DNA of 64,000 nt, taken from positions 7,497 through 71,496 of the forward strand of contig DASQSE010000089.1 of assembly GCA_035642535.1 (NCBI GenBank). The letters run 5' to 3'. Positions within the stretch are counted from its first letter, which is position 1. Each line of letters opens with the position of its first letter. Position numbers and translations under genes: made by a program. This DNA comes from Jatrophihabitans sp035642535. GTDB taxonomy: Bacteria > Actinomycetota > Actinomycetes > Mycobacteriales > Jatrophihabitantaceae. The notes beneath the pieces were generated by a model that saw only the letters and a program-made list of their open reading frames with translations, ran no database searches and was not told the DNA's origin. Below are positions 33,441 through 42,100 of the stretch, in pieces.

Positions 33441-34792
33441 TGGAAGATCTGCTTGGCCTGCTGCTCCGCCTTGCTCTGGATGGACTGGACATTGGATGTG
33501 CTCGGGTTGTCGATGAAGCTCTGGATCTGCGTGATCATCGCGGTAGCCATGTCGGGCACCGTGTCGCGGTCCATGAACTGCGAGACTGCCTTGCACTGGC
33601 TGATCGCGTCGACGGACTTCTTCTGGATCGCGTTGTAGGTCGGCGCGATGAGGCCGTTGGCGAGCCCGACGTCCCAGTGGTCGGTCTTGAGGAAGGTCTT
33701 CTCGGCGTCGGCGGTGCCCAGGTACTCGAGCACGGTCTTCGCGCCGTCGACGTTCTTCGCCTTCGCCGGCAACATGAACCCGTCGGTCGGCGCGTCCATG
33801 TAGTCCTGCCCGTATGCCTCGTTGATCACCGGGTACGGGAAGAAGTCGAGGTCGCCCAGGTTCGAGGGGTCGTAGTTGGCAGCCACCTGGTTCGAGCCCT
33901 GGAACATCATCCCGGCCTTCTTGTTCTCCAGCGTGGTGGCCGCGTCCTGCCAAAGGCGCCCGTTCGCGCCGCTCTGCAGGTACGGCATGAGTTCACGCCA
34001 GTGGTCGAACACGTCCGTGACGCCCTTGTCGGTCCACGGCACCTCGTGCTTCATGAGCTTGATGTGGTAGTCGTAGCCGTTGATCCGCAGGTTGAGGATG
34101 TCGAACGTGCCCAGCGCGGGCCAGCCGTCCTTTTCCGCGAAGGCCAACGGAACGAGGCCGTCGCTCTTCATCTTCTTGCACAGGTTGATGAAGTCGTCCC
34201 AGCTCTGCGGGATGTCGTAACCCTTCTGGCTGAACGTGCTCTTGTTGTAGAACACGACCCACGGGTAGTTGTAGATCGGCACCAGGTAGTACTGGCCGTC
34301 GAGTCCCTTCGAGAGGTTCTTCGCGGCGTCGTTGAAGTTGCCGCCGATCTTTTCCCACACGTCGTCGATCGGGGTCAGCAGCTTCTGCGCGGCGAAGAAC
34401 TGGAGCCGGAACCCGGCGAACCATGTCGCCAGGTCGTTCGGGGTGCCCTGCAGGTAGCTACTGATGTTGTCCTGGAAGGTGTTGTGGTCGACGGTGTTGA
34501 CAGAGATGCCCACACCGGTCTGCGACTTCGCCGCGTTGACCAGCGAGGCGAACGCGCCCTTGGGCGCCGGGTCGGAATAGTTCGAGCCGAACGAGATGCT
34601 GCCGCCGCCCGCGCCGCCGGTGCTCGCACCGCCGCCGGTCGGGGCTGGGGTGTTGCCCCCTCCGCTACTGCTGCACGCAGCGAGGACGGCGCCCGGCACT
34701 GCGGACAACGCACCCGCGGCGGCGATGCCTTTCAGCATGGAGCGCCGGCTGGGGCTGCGCCGCTCGGGGAAGGAACCGGACAGGTCGGGCAT
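33437..34792 (-). CDS. Extracellular sugar-binding lipoprotein (Tat-type signal)
   Basis: This 451-residue CUT1-type solute-binding protein has a twin-arginine motif SRRSMLKG (residues 15-22) and lipobox LAAC (Cys40), so export by Tat and lipid anchoring are predicted. A Gly/Ser/Thr linker (41-66) precedes the bilobal binding domain, with 'YYLVPIYNYPWVVFYNKSTF' near the hinge. It is the first gene of the transporter operon; the 121-base upstream gap contains the likely promoter. It delivers ligand to the two permeases encoded next. Confidence 0.93.
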   Translation of the reverse strand: MPDLSGSFPERRSPSRRSMLKGIAAAGALSAVPGAVLAACSSSGGGNTPAPTGGGASTGGAGGGSISFGSNYSDPAPKGAFASLVNAAKSQTGVGISVNTVDHNTFQDNISSYLQGTPNDLATWFAGFRLQFFAAQKLLTPIDDVWEKIGGNFNDAAKNLSKGLDGQYYLVPIYNYPWVVFYNKSTFSQKGYDIPQSWDDFINLCKKMKSDGLVPLAFAEKDGWPALGTFDILNLRINGYDYHIKLMKHEVPWTDKGVTDVFDHWRELMPYLQSGANGRLWQDAATTLENKKAGMMFQGSNQVAANYDPSNLGDLDFFPYPVINEAYGQDYMDAPTDGFMLPAKAKNVDGAKTVLEYLGTADAEKTFLKTDHWDVGLANGLIAPTYNAIQKKSVDAISQCKAVSQFMDRDTVPDMATAMITQIQSFIDNPSTSNVQSIQSKAEQQAKQIFQ

Positions 34793-34913
34793 CTCTGCCT
34801 CCTACAGCTCGGGATGACTGCAATGACCGAACAGCTTGCGACAACATTCAACGTGTTCCATCACAACCACCCAAAGCAAAGTTTGACCTGTTGGATTTGT
34901 CAAGGGGTGGCCG
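34793..34913 (-). promoter_or_regulatory. AT-richer gap upstream of the sugar-binding protein
   Basis: This gap is clearly less G+C-rich than its surroundings. On the minus strand it has TTGACA at 34898-34903, which would serve as a -35, and an inverted pair TTGAC/GTCAA (34883-34887 and 34899-34903) that may bind a regulator. No confident -10 was found. It probably holds the transporter promoter. Confidence 0.4.
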
Positions 34914-36002
34914 CTAAGAGTCGTCACCTCGTAACCGAGCGGCGGCGTCCTCCGGCGCGACGTCGTTGATCCACACCGCGGCACCGGACTCCGACCCGGC
35001 CAGATACTTCAACTTCCCCGGCGCCCGCCGGATCGTCAGGATCTCGGCGGCCAGGTGCCAGACGTCGCGATCTTGATGCGCCGGCGCCTGCTGCCAACCG
35101 GCGATATACGGCGTAGGCGCGTCGAAGAGCCCGTCGAACTTGCGCAGCACCTCGAGGTAGATGAGCGCGAGGTCGTCGCGTTCCGCCTCCCCGAGCGAAG
35201 GCAGGTCTGGGACGTGTGCGTGCGGCACGACCCGCACCTCATAGGGCCAGCGCGCAGCGAACGGCACGTACGCCGTCCAGTGCTCGGACGTCGCGACGAC
35301 TCGCTTGCCGTCGCCGAGTTCGGCCCGCAGCAGCATGCACTGCAGACACTCCCCCGTCCGCTCCCGGTAGCGCAGCGCGGTGTGCGCGGCGTTGAAGAAC
35401 CGGGGTGGGACGAACGGGTAGCCGTAGATCTGCCCGTGCGGGTGGGAAAGGGTTACCCCGATCTCCTCGCCGCGGTTCTCGAAGCAGAAGACGTATTCGA
35501 TCGAATCGCGCGCGTTGAGCTCGGTCGTCCGGTCCGCCCATGCGTCGATGACGGTGCGCGCCTGGCGCGCGGTCAGCGACGAGAACGACCCGGTGTGCTC
35601 CGGGGTGAAACACACGACCTCGCAGCGCCCGGCGCCGGGTGCGGACCGGAACGGCGGATCGGTGACGTACGGCACCGTCTCGGCCGCCTGCAGGGAGAAC
35701 GCCGGGAACCGGTTCTCGAAGACCACGACCTCGTAGTCCGATGCGGGGATCTCGGTGCTCATCCCGTTGCGCGACGGGCAGAGCGGGCACAGGTCGTCCG
35801 GGGGGTGATACGTCCGCGTCTGCCGGTGCTCGGCGATGACGGTGTGCGTGTGAAATAGCGGATCCCAACGCACCTGCGACGTCGTGGACGTCGCGGGCAG
35901 GTCACCGCGCCGATCTACGCCGCGGCGATCCTGCCCGGGTGCAGCGTCGTAGTAGAACAGCTCGCGGCCGTCCGCGAGCGTGGTTGCCTGCCGAACCGTC
36001 AT
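34914..36002 (-). CDS. galT: Galactose-1-phosphate uridylyltransferase
   Basis: This 362-residue Leloir enzyme exchanges UMP between UDP-glucose and galactose-1-phosphate. The nucleophilic-His motif is HPHGQIYGY. Zinc-site Cys appear in 'DDLCPLCPSR', and the conserved 'VFENRFPAFS' and 'SHPHGQ' blocks are normal. The ATG overlaps the DeoR stop by four bases, so regulator and enzyme are co-expressed. galK is divergent. galE and galM are not in the window. Confidence 0.95.
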   Translation of the reverse strand: MTVRQATTLADGRELFYYDAAPGQDRRGVDRRGDLPATSTTSQVRWDPLFHTHTVIAEHRQTRTYHPPDDLCPLCPSRNGMSTEIPASDYEVVVFENRFPAFSLQAAETVPYVTDPPFRSAPGAGRCEVVCFTPEHTGSFSSLTARQARTVIDAWADRTTELNARDSIEYVFCFENRGEEIGVTLSHPHGQIYGYPFVPPRFFNAAHTALRYRERTGECLQCMLLRAELGDGKRVVATSEHWTAYVPFAARWPYEVRVVPHAHVPDLPSLGEAERDDLALIYLEVLRKFDGLFDAPTPYIAGWQQAPAHQDRDVWHLAAEILTIRRAPGKLKYLAGSESGAAVWINDVAPEDAAARLRGDDS

Positions 36003-36787
36003 TCACGTGACTTGTCGTCGTGAACGGTCAGCACGGTGTCCACCCTCTCCTCCAGGGCGCGCGCGGCATCGCGTGGCAACTTGTCGTCGGTGATCACCAC
36101 GTTTGCACCGGACAGCGGCGCGATGTCCGCTAGGCCGACGACACCCCACTTGGACGAATCGGCGAGCACGATCACCTCGCGCGCAGCACCGATCAGAGCG
36201 CGGTCGGTCGTCGCCTCGGCGAGGTTGGGGGTGGTGTAGCCGGCGTGCTCGTCCATGCCGTGCACGCCGAGGAAGAGCTGGTCGACGTGCATCGTCGCGA
36301 TCGTCCGGTCGGCGACGGGACCGACCAGCGCCGCGCTCGGCGTCCGGACCCCGCCGGTGAGGATCACGCCGACCTGGTTGGTCGGGTCGAGCGTGGCGAT
36401 CGCGTCGGCGACCGTGGTCGAGTTGGTGACGACCGTGAGCCCGGGGATCGTAACTACGAGCCGCGCCATCGCCCACGTTGTCGTGCCGGCGGACAGCGCG
36501 ATCGCGGCGCCCGGCCGGATGAGCGTGGCGGCCTGTGCGGCGATCGCGTGCTTGGCCGACTGCTCGAGTTGGCTCTTGGCGGCGAAGCCCGGTTCGTGCG
36601 CGACCTGGCCGGCGAGCACTGCGCCACCGTGCACCTTGGTCGCGATACCCTCCGCAACGAGTTGTTCGAGGTCACGCCGAATCGTCATGTCGGAGACGCC
36701 GAGCAGTTCGGTGAGCGCGGCGACCCGGACCGCACCCGTGCGCCGGAGCTCGGTGAGGATGCGGACCTGCCGCTGATGCGCGAGCAT
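35999..36787 (-). CDS. DeoR/GlpR-family sugar regulator
   Basis: This 262-residue repressor has an N-terminal DeoR helix-turn-helix (LTELRRTGAVRVAALTELLG, then VSDMTIRRDLEQL, residues about 11-48) and a C-terminal sugar-phosphate sensor domain (SAGTTTWAMARLV, 'LFLGVHGMDEHAGYTTPN', 'VLADSSKWGVVGLADIAPL'). It is likely relieved by a galactose-derived phosphate and controls galT and divergent galK, by position. The intergenic region carries AACAC direct repeats 10 bases apart. Confidence 0.92.
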   Translation of the reverse strand: MLAHQRQVRILTELRRTGAVRVAALTELLGVSDMTIRRDLEQLVAEGIATKVHGGAVLAGQVAHEPGFAAKSQLEQSAKHAIAAQAATLIRPGAAIALSAGTTTWAMARLVVTIPGLTVVTNSTTVADAIATLDPTNQVGVILTGGVRTPSAALVGPVADRTIATMHVDQLFLGVHGMDEHAGYTTPNLAEATTDRALIGAAREVIVLADSSKWGVVGLADIAPLSGANVVITDDKLPRDAARALEERVDTVLTVHDDKSRE

Positions 36788-36834
36788 GTGGCTCCTCCAC
36801 TCGGAAGTCGGCGCCCTCGTTTTCCACAGAGTCC

Positions 36835-36849
36835 AACACGATATAACAC
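36835..36849 (+). promoter_or_regulatory. Candidate gal operator and galK -10 element
   Basis: AACAC occurs at 36835-36839 and again at 36845-36849, one helical turn apart, flanking TATAAC (36842-36847), which matches a -10 box for galK 42 bases before its ATG. The overlap would let DeoR block galK transcription. The assignment rests on position and pattern only. Confidence 0.4.
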
Positions 36850-36888
36850 AAATGACCAGCCCTGATCGGTGAAGGGACGGAAAACGCG

Positions 36889-37998
36889 ATGCAATCCGGC
36901 ATAGCGTGGCGCGCGCCCGGCCGGGTGAACCTCATCGGTGAGCACACGGACTACAACGCCGGCTTCGCGCTGCCCTTCGCGATCGCGCAGGGCTGCACCG
37001 CCACCGTCGAACGGGGCGACGCGGACGAGGTCGAGGTCACCTCGGCCCAACGCGACGAAGCGGTGCGCGTCGGCCTTGCGAACCTCGACTCCGCGCCCAC
37101 CGGGTGGGCGCGCTACCCGCTCGGCGTCGTGTGGGCGATGCGCGAGCGCGGGCTGACGATGCCCGGGCTGCGCGTCCACCTTGACAGCGATGTGCCCGGC
37201 GGCGCCGGGCTGTCGTCCTCGGCCGCACTCGTCTGCTCGGTCGCCACCGCGATCGCCGAGCTGCTCGGTCTCGATCTGGCCGCGGACGAACTGCTCGCCA
37301 TCACGCGCGCCGCCGAGAACGAATTCGTCGGCGCCCCGACCGGCGGCCTCGACCAGCTCGCCGCGCTGCGCTGCACCGCAGGACACGCCTTGCTGTGCGA
37401 CATGCGTGCGGTCACCGTCCGCCAGGTCCGGTTCGACCTCGCCGCCGCCGGCCTCGCGATGCTGGTGATCGACACGCGCGCGAGCCATCGCCACGCGACC
37501 GGTGAGTACGGTGCGCGGCGCGCCACCTGCGAGGAAGCCGCCCGGCTGCTCGGCGTCGCGGCGCTCCGCGACATCGACACCAACGGCCTCGACGCCGCCC
37601 TGGCGCGGCTGCGCGACGACACGTTGCGCCGCTGCGTCCGGCACGTGGTCTCCGAGAACAACCGGGTGCAGCAGACCGTCGCGCGACTCGACGACGGCGA
37701 CATCGCGGCGATCGGCCCGCTGCTCACGGCCTCACACGAATCGCTGCGCCACGACTACCGGGTGACGATCGCGGAACTCGATCTCGCAGTTGCCACCGCA
37801 CTGACATCCGGGGCGCTCGGGGCGCGGATGACCGGCGGCGGCTTCGGCGGCAGCGTCATCGTGCTTGTGCCGGCCGACCAGGTGGACGCGTGTGCCGACG
37901 CGGTGACCAGCGCGTTCGCGCGGCAGGGCTTCACTCCCCCGGTCGCGTTCACAGTGGCCGCGATGGCCGGGGCGCACCGCGTCGGTGCCGCCAACTAG
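36889..37998 (+). CDS. galK: Galactokinase
   Basis: This 369-residue GHMP kinase phosphorylates galactose. Motifs are GRVNLIGEHTDYNAGF (about 12-27, sugar binding), GGAGLSSSAAL (ATP loop), 'PTGGLDQLAAL' where PxGxMDQ is usual, and GARMTGGGFGGS near the C-terminus. The length is normal. GAAGGGA lies about 11 bases upstream of the ATG. It is divergent from deoR-galT and presumably under the same regulator; the adjoining uptake genes could supply its substrate. Confidence 0.95.
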   Translation: MQSGIAWRAPGRVNLIGEHTDYNAGFALPFAIAQGCTATVERGDADEVEVTSAQRDEAVRVGLANLDSAPTGWARYPLGVVWAMRERGLTMPGLRVHLDSDVPGGAGLSSSAALVCSVATAIAELLGLDLAADELLAITRAAENEFVGAPTGGLDQLAALRCTAGHALLCDMRAVTVRQVRFDLAAAGLAMLVIDTRASHRHATGEYGARRATCEEAARLLGVAALRDIDTNGLDAALARLRDDTLRRCVRHVVSENNRVQQTVARLDDGDIAAIGPLLTASHESLRHDYRVTIAELDLAVATALTSGALGARMTGGGFGGSVIVLVPADQVDACADAVTSAFARQGFTPPVAFTVAAMAGAHRVGAAN

Positions 37999-38007
37999 CC
38001 TGCGGCC

Positions 38008-39120
38008 ATGCAGCGGCTCAGCAAGGCCGAGGCCCGGCGCATCGCGATTCGCGCGCAACTGCTCGACGCCAGGCGGCCCACCGACCTGCTCGATCTCGTC
38101 ACGCATCTGACGTTCCTCCAACTCGACCCCACCGCAGCGATCGCGCCGAGCGCGGACCTCGTCGCGTGGACGAGGCTGGGCAGTTGCTACCGGCCCAGCC
38201 AACTGACCGACGCCATCGAGCGCGACCGCACGATGTACGAGGTGCGCGCCATCATCCGGCCGATGGCCGACCTCGAACTCCACCTCGCCGCGATGCGGGT
38301 CTGGCCGTTCCCGACCGAAGACGCCCGGCACGTCTCGGCGCCCGGGCGAGCCGCCGACCGATGGCTCAAGGCCAACGCGGCATTCCAGCAGGACATCCTC
38401 GAGCTGCTTCGCACGTCCGGTCCGCTGCTCTCGCGCGACATCCCGGACACAAGCGCCGTCCCCTGGCAGTCGACCGGCTGGACGGGCAACCGCAACGTCA
38501 CCCAGATGCTCGAGTTCCTCTCCGCGCGCGGCGAGGTCGCCACCGTTCGGCGCAATGGACGGCAACGGCTGTGGGATCTCGCCGAGCGCTTGTACCCGAC
38601 CGTCGAGGCGGTGTCGCTCACCGAGGCACGCCGCATCATGGCCGTCCGGCGGCTGCGCTCACTGGGCATCGCCCGCCCCGAGGTATCCGGCGTCTACGGC
38701 GAGAGCTTCGTCGAGGACGTGATCGGGGAAACGGTCGAGGTCGAGGACACGAAGGGCACGTGGCTCGTCGACCCCGAAGCGATCGGTACGGAGTTCGAGG
38801 GGCGGACGGCGCTGCTGTCGCCGTTCGACCGCCTCGTCCACGACCGGGACCGCGCCCAGGACCTGTTCGACTTCGAGTACTACCTCGAGATGTACAAACC
38901 GAAGGAGAAGCGGCGCTGGGGCTACTTCGCGCTGCCCGTCCTGCAGGCGGACCGGTTGGTCGGGAAGCTCGACGCCACCGCCGATCGCAAGACGTCCGTA
39001 TTCCGGGTGGCCGCGATCCATCAGGACGTGACGTTCACCAAGGCGATCACGAAGGCCGTCAACGCCGAGATCGAGGCACTCGCCGGGTGGCTCGGGATGA
39101 CCACGATCAACTTTGCGTAG
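38008..39120 (+). CDS. AlkZ/YcaQ-like winged-helix DNA glycosylase family protein
   Basis: This 370-residue protein belongs to the HTH_42 (winged-helix DNA-binding) family that includes AlkZ and YcaQ glycosylases, which unhook interstrand cross-links. The family QxD/QxQ catalytic motif is visible as Gln38-Leu-Asp40 in 'LTFLQLDPTAAI'. Further hallmarks are 'YEVRAIIRPMADLELH' and the C-terminal 'LLSPFDRLVHDRDRAQDLFDFEYYLEMY'. It begins 9 bases after galK, perhaps on the same transcript. Activity is inferred from family and motif. Confidence 0.82.
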   Translation: MQRLSKAEARRIAIRAQLLDARRPTDLLDLVTHLTFLQLDPTAAIAPSADLVAWTRLGSCYRPSQLTDAIERDRTMYEVRAIIRPMADLELHLAAMRVWPFPTEDARHVSAPGRAADRWLKANAAFQQDILELLRTSGPLLSRDIPDTSAVPWQSTGWTGNRNVTQMLEFLSARGEVATVRRNGRQRLWDLAERLYPTVEAVSLTEARRIMAVRRLRSLGIARPEVSGVYGESFVEDVIGETVEVEDTKGTWLVDPEAIGTEFEGRTALLSPFDRLVHDRDRAQDLFDFEYYLEMYKPKEKRRWGYFALPVLQADRLVGKLDATADRKTSVFRVAAIHQDVTFTKAITKAVNAEIEALAGWLGMTTINFA

Positions 39121-39134
39121 CCGGCCCGTGGCCT

Positions 39135-39557
39135 TCATATGAAGCGGACGAACGCGCGTAGCGTTCCCTCGCCGAAATCCCTGATCTCGGCGTACCCGAG
39201 GCTCTCGTAGAAGGCGCGCTGACGCGGCTCGTCGTCGGTGAGCAGCACGTGCTGCCGGACGTGCGCGTAGCGCTGCGCGACTGCGCCCATGAGCGCCGCG
39301 CCGATCCCGCTGCGCTGGGCGTCCGGGTGGACGAGCACGTCCTGGACGTAGTTGATCATGGTGTCGTCGGACATGGCCCGGACGAGGCCGACGAGCCGCC
39401 CGGCCGTGTACGCCGCGGCCACGAACGACGACCCGCGCAGCGCGGCCCGGATCCGCTCCGGATCGCGCGTGTACGCGACCCACCCCACGGACTCGTAGAG
39501 CGCCAGCACGCCGTCGAACGGCAACTCGGGTGCGACACGAATCTCGATATCCGCCAT
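39135..39557 (-). CDS. GNAT-family N-acetyltransferase
   Basis: This 140-residue acetyltransferase has the acetyl-CoA-binding motif A 'VHPDAQRSGIGAALMGAV' and motif B 'LTDDEPRQRAFYESLGYAEI'. The N-terminus MADIEIRVAPELPFDGVLALY is typical of small GNAT proteins. The substrate cannot be inferred. It is convergent with the AlkZ-like gene and divergent from asnB with 43 bases between starts. Confidence 0.88.
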   Translation of the reverse strand: MADIEIRVAPELPFDGVLALYESVGWVAYTRDPERIRAALRGSSFVAAAYTAGRLVGLVRAMSDDTMINYVQDVLVHPDAQRSGIGAALMGAVAQRYAHVRQHVLLTDDEPRQRAFYESLGYAEIRDFGEGTLRAFVRFI

Positions 39558-39600
39558 AGCGCGCATCATGCCGCTCGCACCTACCGCGATACTGGTCGAC

Positions 39601-41502
39601 GTGTGTGGGCTCATCGGCTTCTTGTCGGCGGACGGCTCGGCGGCTGAAACAGCGCCCGAGGTCGACGGCTCGCTGCAGGACATGCGGCACCGCGGCCCGG
39701 ACGAAGGTGGCGTCTGGCACGACAAGGACGTCGCGATCGGCTTCCGGCGGCTGTCGATCATCGACATCGACCACTCCCACCAGCCGCTGCCCTGGCGCAA
39801 CGGCCGCTACCAGCTGATCTTCAACGGCGAGATCTACAACTACCTCGAACTGCGCGAGCGTCTGGCCCGCGAGTTCGGCGCGCTGTTCGACACCGACGGG
39901 GACGGCGAGGCGATCGTCGCCGGGTACCACTTCCTCGGCCCGAAGGTCGTGCGCGAGCTGCGCGGCATGTTCGCCTTCCTGATCTGGGACGCGCAGGAGC
40001 GCGTGCTGTTCGGTGCGCGCGACTGGTTCGGCATCAAGCCGCTCTACACCTACGCCGACAGCCGCGGCACGTTCTTCGCGAGCGAGAAGAAATCGCTGCT
40101 CGACGTCGCAGGCCCCGCGGCCGCCAAAGCCGTCGACGCGACGTCGCTGCAGCACTACCTCACGCTGCAATACGTCCCGGAACCCGCGTCGATGCACCAG
40201 TCGATCCGGCGCGTCGAGTCGGGCACCTACTTCGTCCTCAAGCCCGGTGAGCCGCTGCGTACGCACCGCTACTTCCACCCGGACTTCGCGATCAAGCCGG
40301 TTTCGGAGGCGGACAAGCTCTACCGGCAGATCACCGAGGCGCTCGAGGACTCGGTGGCGAAGCACATGCGCGCGGACGTCACAGTCGGCTCGTTCCTCTC
40401 CGGGGGCATCGACTCCACGGCGGTGGCCGCGCTCGCGAAGCGGCACAACCCCAAGCTCCTGACGTTCACGACCGGCTTCGAGCGCGAGGGATACAGCGAG
40501 ATCGATGTCGCCGCCGAGTCGGCCGCGGCGATCGGCGTCGAGCACATCACCAAGGTGGTCAGCGCCGAGGAGATGATGCAGACGCTGCCCTTGATCGTCT
40601 GGTATCTCGACGACCCGGTGGCCGATCCGGCGCTCGTGCCGCTCTACTTCATCGCCCGCGAAGCCCGTAAGCACGTCAAGGTCGTGCTCTCCGGCGAGGG
40701 CGCGGACGAGCTCTTCGGCGGCTACACGATCTACCGCGAGCCGATCTCGCTGCGCGCGTTCGGCCACCTGCCGGCGGCGGCGCGGCGCAGCCTCGGCAAG
40801 CTGTCGACCCGGCTCCCCGAGGGCCGGCGCGGCAAGGACCTGCTGCGCCGCGGCGCAATCGGCATCGAAGAGCGTTACTACGGCAACGCCCGCATCTTCC
40901 GGCCGGACGAGATGCAGAGCCTGTTCCGCCGCTTCGACCCGGACGTCTCGTACATGGACGTCACGCGCAAGCTCTACGAGCAGACGACGCATCTCGACGA
41001 CTCGACGCGCATGCAGTACGTCGACCTGTTCACCTGGCTGCGCGGCGACATCCTCGTCAAGGCCGACAAGATGACGATGGCGAACTCGCTGGAGTTGCGC
41101 GTGCCGTTCCTCGACACCGAGGTGTTCGCGATCGGCTCGTCCATCCCGACCGATCTGAAGATCACCAGGGAGACGACGAAGTACGCGCTGCGCCGCGGCT
41201 TGGAGCAGATCGTGCCGCCGCACGTGCTGCACCGTCCGAAGCTCGGCTTCCCGGTGCCGATCCGCCATTGGCTCAAGGACGTCATGTACGACTGGGCGCG
41301 GTCGATCATCACCGAGTCCCAAGCCGACGAACTCATCGATCGCGACGCCGCGATTCGCCTGCTGGACGCGCATCGGGGCGGGCCGCACGACTACTCGCGC
41401 AAGATCTGGACGCTGCTCGTCTTCTTGACCTGGCACGGCATCTTCGTCGAGGGCCGCATTACGCCGGACGTCCCCGAGCCGGCCTATCCGGTGCGCCTGT
41501 AG
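39601..41502 (+). CDS. asnB: Glutamine-hydrolysing asparagine synthase
   Basis: This 633-residue protein has an N-terminal class II glutaminase and a C-terminal synthetase domain. GTG 39601 is followed directly by TGT, giving Cys2 as the catalytic nucleophile in VCGLIGF; this decides the start, as longer forms would block the N-terminal Cys. Ammonia-site motifs include RHRGPDE and 'FNGEIYNY'; the ATP pyrophosphatase loop is LSGGIDSTAV. The family also modifies peptidoglycan or other amides, and in mycobacteria this gene is Rv2201. It sits upstream of, and convergent with, a GerW-like gene. Confidence 0.94.
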   Translation: MCGLIGFLSADGSAAETAPEVDGSLQDMRHRGPDEGGVWHDKDVAIGFRRLSIIDIDHSHQPLPWRNGRYQLIFNGEIYNYLELRERLAREFGALFDTDGDGEAIVAGYHFLGPKVVRELRGMFAFLIWDAQERVLFGARDWFGIKPLYTYADSRGTFFASEKKSLLDVAGPAAAKAVDATSLQHYLTLQYVPEPASMHQSIRRVESGTYFVLKPGEPLRTHRYFHPDFAIKPVSEADKLYRQITEALEDSVAKHMRADVTVGSFLSGGIDSTAVAALAKRHNPKLLTFTTGFEREGYSEIDVAAESAAAIGVEHITKVVSAEEMMQTLPLIVWYLDDPVADPALVPLYFIAREARKHVKVVLSGEGADELFGGYTIYREPISLRAFGHLPAAARRSLGKLSTRLPEGRRGKDLLRRGAIGIEERYYGNARIFRPDEMQSLFRRFDPDVSYMDVTRKLYEQTTHLDDSTRMQYVDLFTWLRGDILVKADKMTMANSLELRVPFLDTEVFAIGSSIPTDLKITRETTKYALRRGLEQIVPPHVLHRPKLGFPVPIRHWLKDVMYDWARSIITESQADELIDRDAAIRLLDAHRGGPHDYSRKIWTLLVFLTWHGIFVEGRITPDVPEPAYPVRL

Positions 41503-41511
41503 CGCGGACGC

Positions 41512-41859
41512 CTAGCGTCGAGACCTCGCGCGGGCCTTCACGATCGAGCGCACCGACAGCACCGTGACCAATGCGACGAGCTGGCCGCCGAGCGCGAGCC
41601 GCGTGACATCGACCGCGGGTCGCCACGTGACGTCGCTCCCGCGGATCACGTAGACGCCGACCGGCCGGACCCGTATCCCGAAACCACCACCCTCGCCCTG
41701 CGCGTCGTCCTTGGGGTTCTGGCCGCCTCCGCCGCCACCACCGCCCATGACCTTCGCCACCGGGATGACCGTGACGCCGTCCGAGTCGTACGACTCGCCG
41801 AACACCCGCTTGACAGTCATCGCGTCTCTGACCTGCCCGATCAGTTGCTGCACATCCAT
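41512..41859 (-). CDS. GerW/YtfJ-family protein
   Basis: This 115-residue protein has the family start 'MDVQQLIGQVRDAMTVKRVFGE', then DGVTVIPVAKVMGGGGGGGG with a flexible Gly run, and a 'GFGIRVRPVGVYVI' strand region. A C-terminal hydrophobic helix (LGGQLVALVTVLSVRSIV) could be a membrane anchor. Named after a spore germination protein, the family is wide in actinobacteria that do not make endospores, so no sporulation role is implied. AGGAG lies five to eight bases before the ATG. Confidence 0.88.
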   Translation of the reverse strand: MDVQQLIGQVRDAMTVKRVFGESYDSDGVTVIPVAKVMGGGGGGGGQNPKDDAQGEGGGFGIRVRPVGVYVIRGSDVTWRPAVDVTRLALGGQLVALVTVLSVRSIVKARARSRR

Positions 41860-41992
41860 CGCCAACTCCTTTCCCGCCCTCCAGCGTGGCGGATCCGTGG
41901 TGATGACACTGGGACAATTGCGGTGATTGCCGGATATGACAGGCTGGCTGGACAAGGACGCGAGGAGCAAGGTGCGAGCGGAGGGCGGCCGC

Positions 41993-42066
41993 GATGACGG
42001 CTGGACTGACGAGCAGCGTAGGCGCGAGGAACGAGCGCCGAGCAGCGCAGGAGGGAAGCCGTCATC
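41993..42066. repeat. Small intergenic element with 10-bp terminal inverted repeats
   Basis: GATGACGGCT (41993-42002) and its exact complement AGCCGTCATC (42057-42066) enclose a purine-rich core (GCGCGAGGAACGAGCGCCGA). A related degenerate stretch (GGCTGGCTGGACAAGGACGC and following) lies just upstream at about 41942-41990. The design (short inverted ends, GGCTGGAC-like entry, GAG/CGA-rich core, exit GGAGGGAAG) is shared with the element at 10858-10952. It has no coding capacity and lies 34 bases upstream of the glutathione peroxidase start. Confidence 0.8.
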
Positions 42067-42100
42067 TCCAGCGGCCGACCGCAGCGTACGAGGAGGAACT

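Noticed and set aside
38659..41436. A 925-codon open frame antisense to the AlkZ-like and asnB genes
   Set aside because: It is a shadow of G+C-rich codon bias: it covers genes with clear family motifs on the other strand and its product is Arg/Glu/Val-rich low-complexity sequence with no domain.
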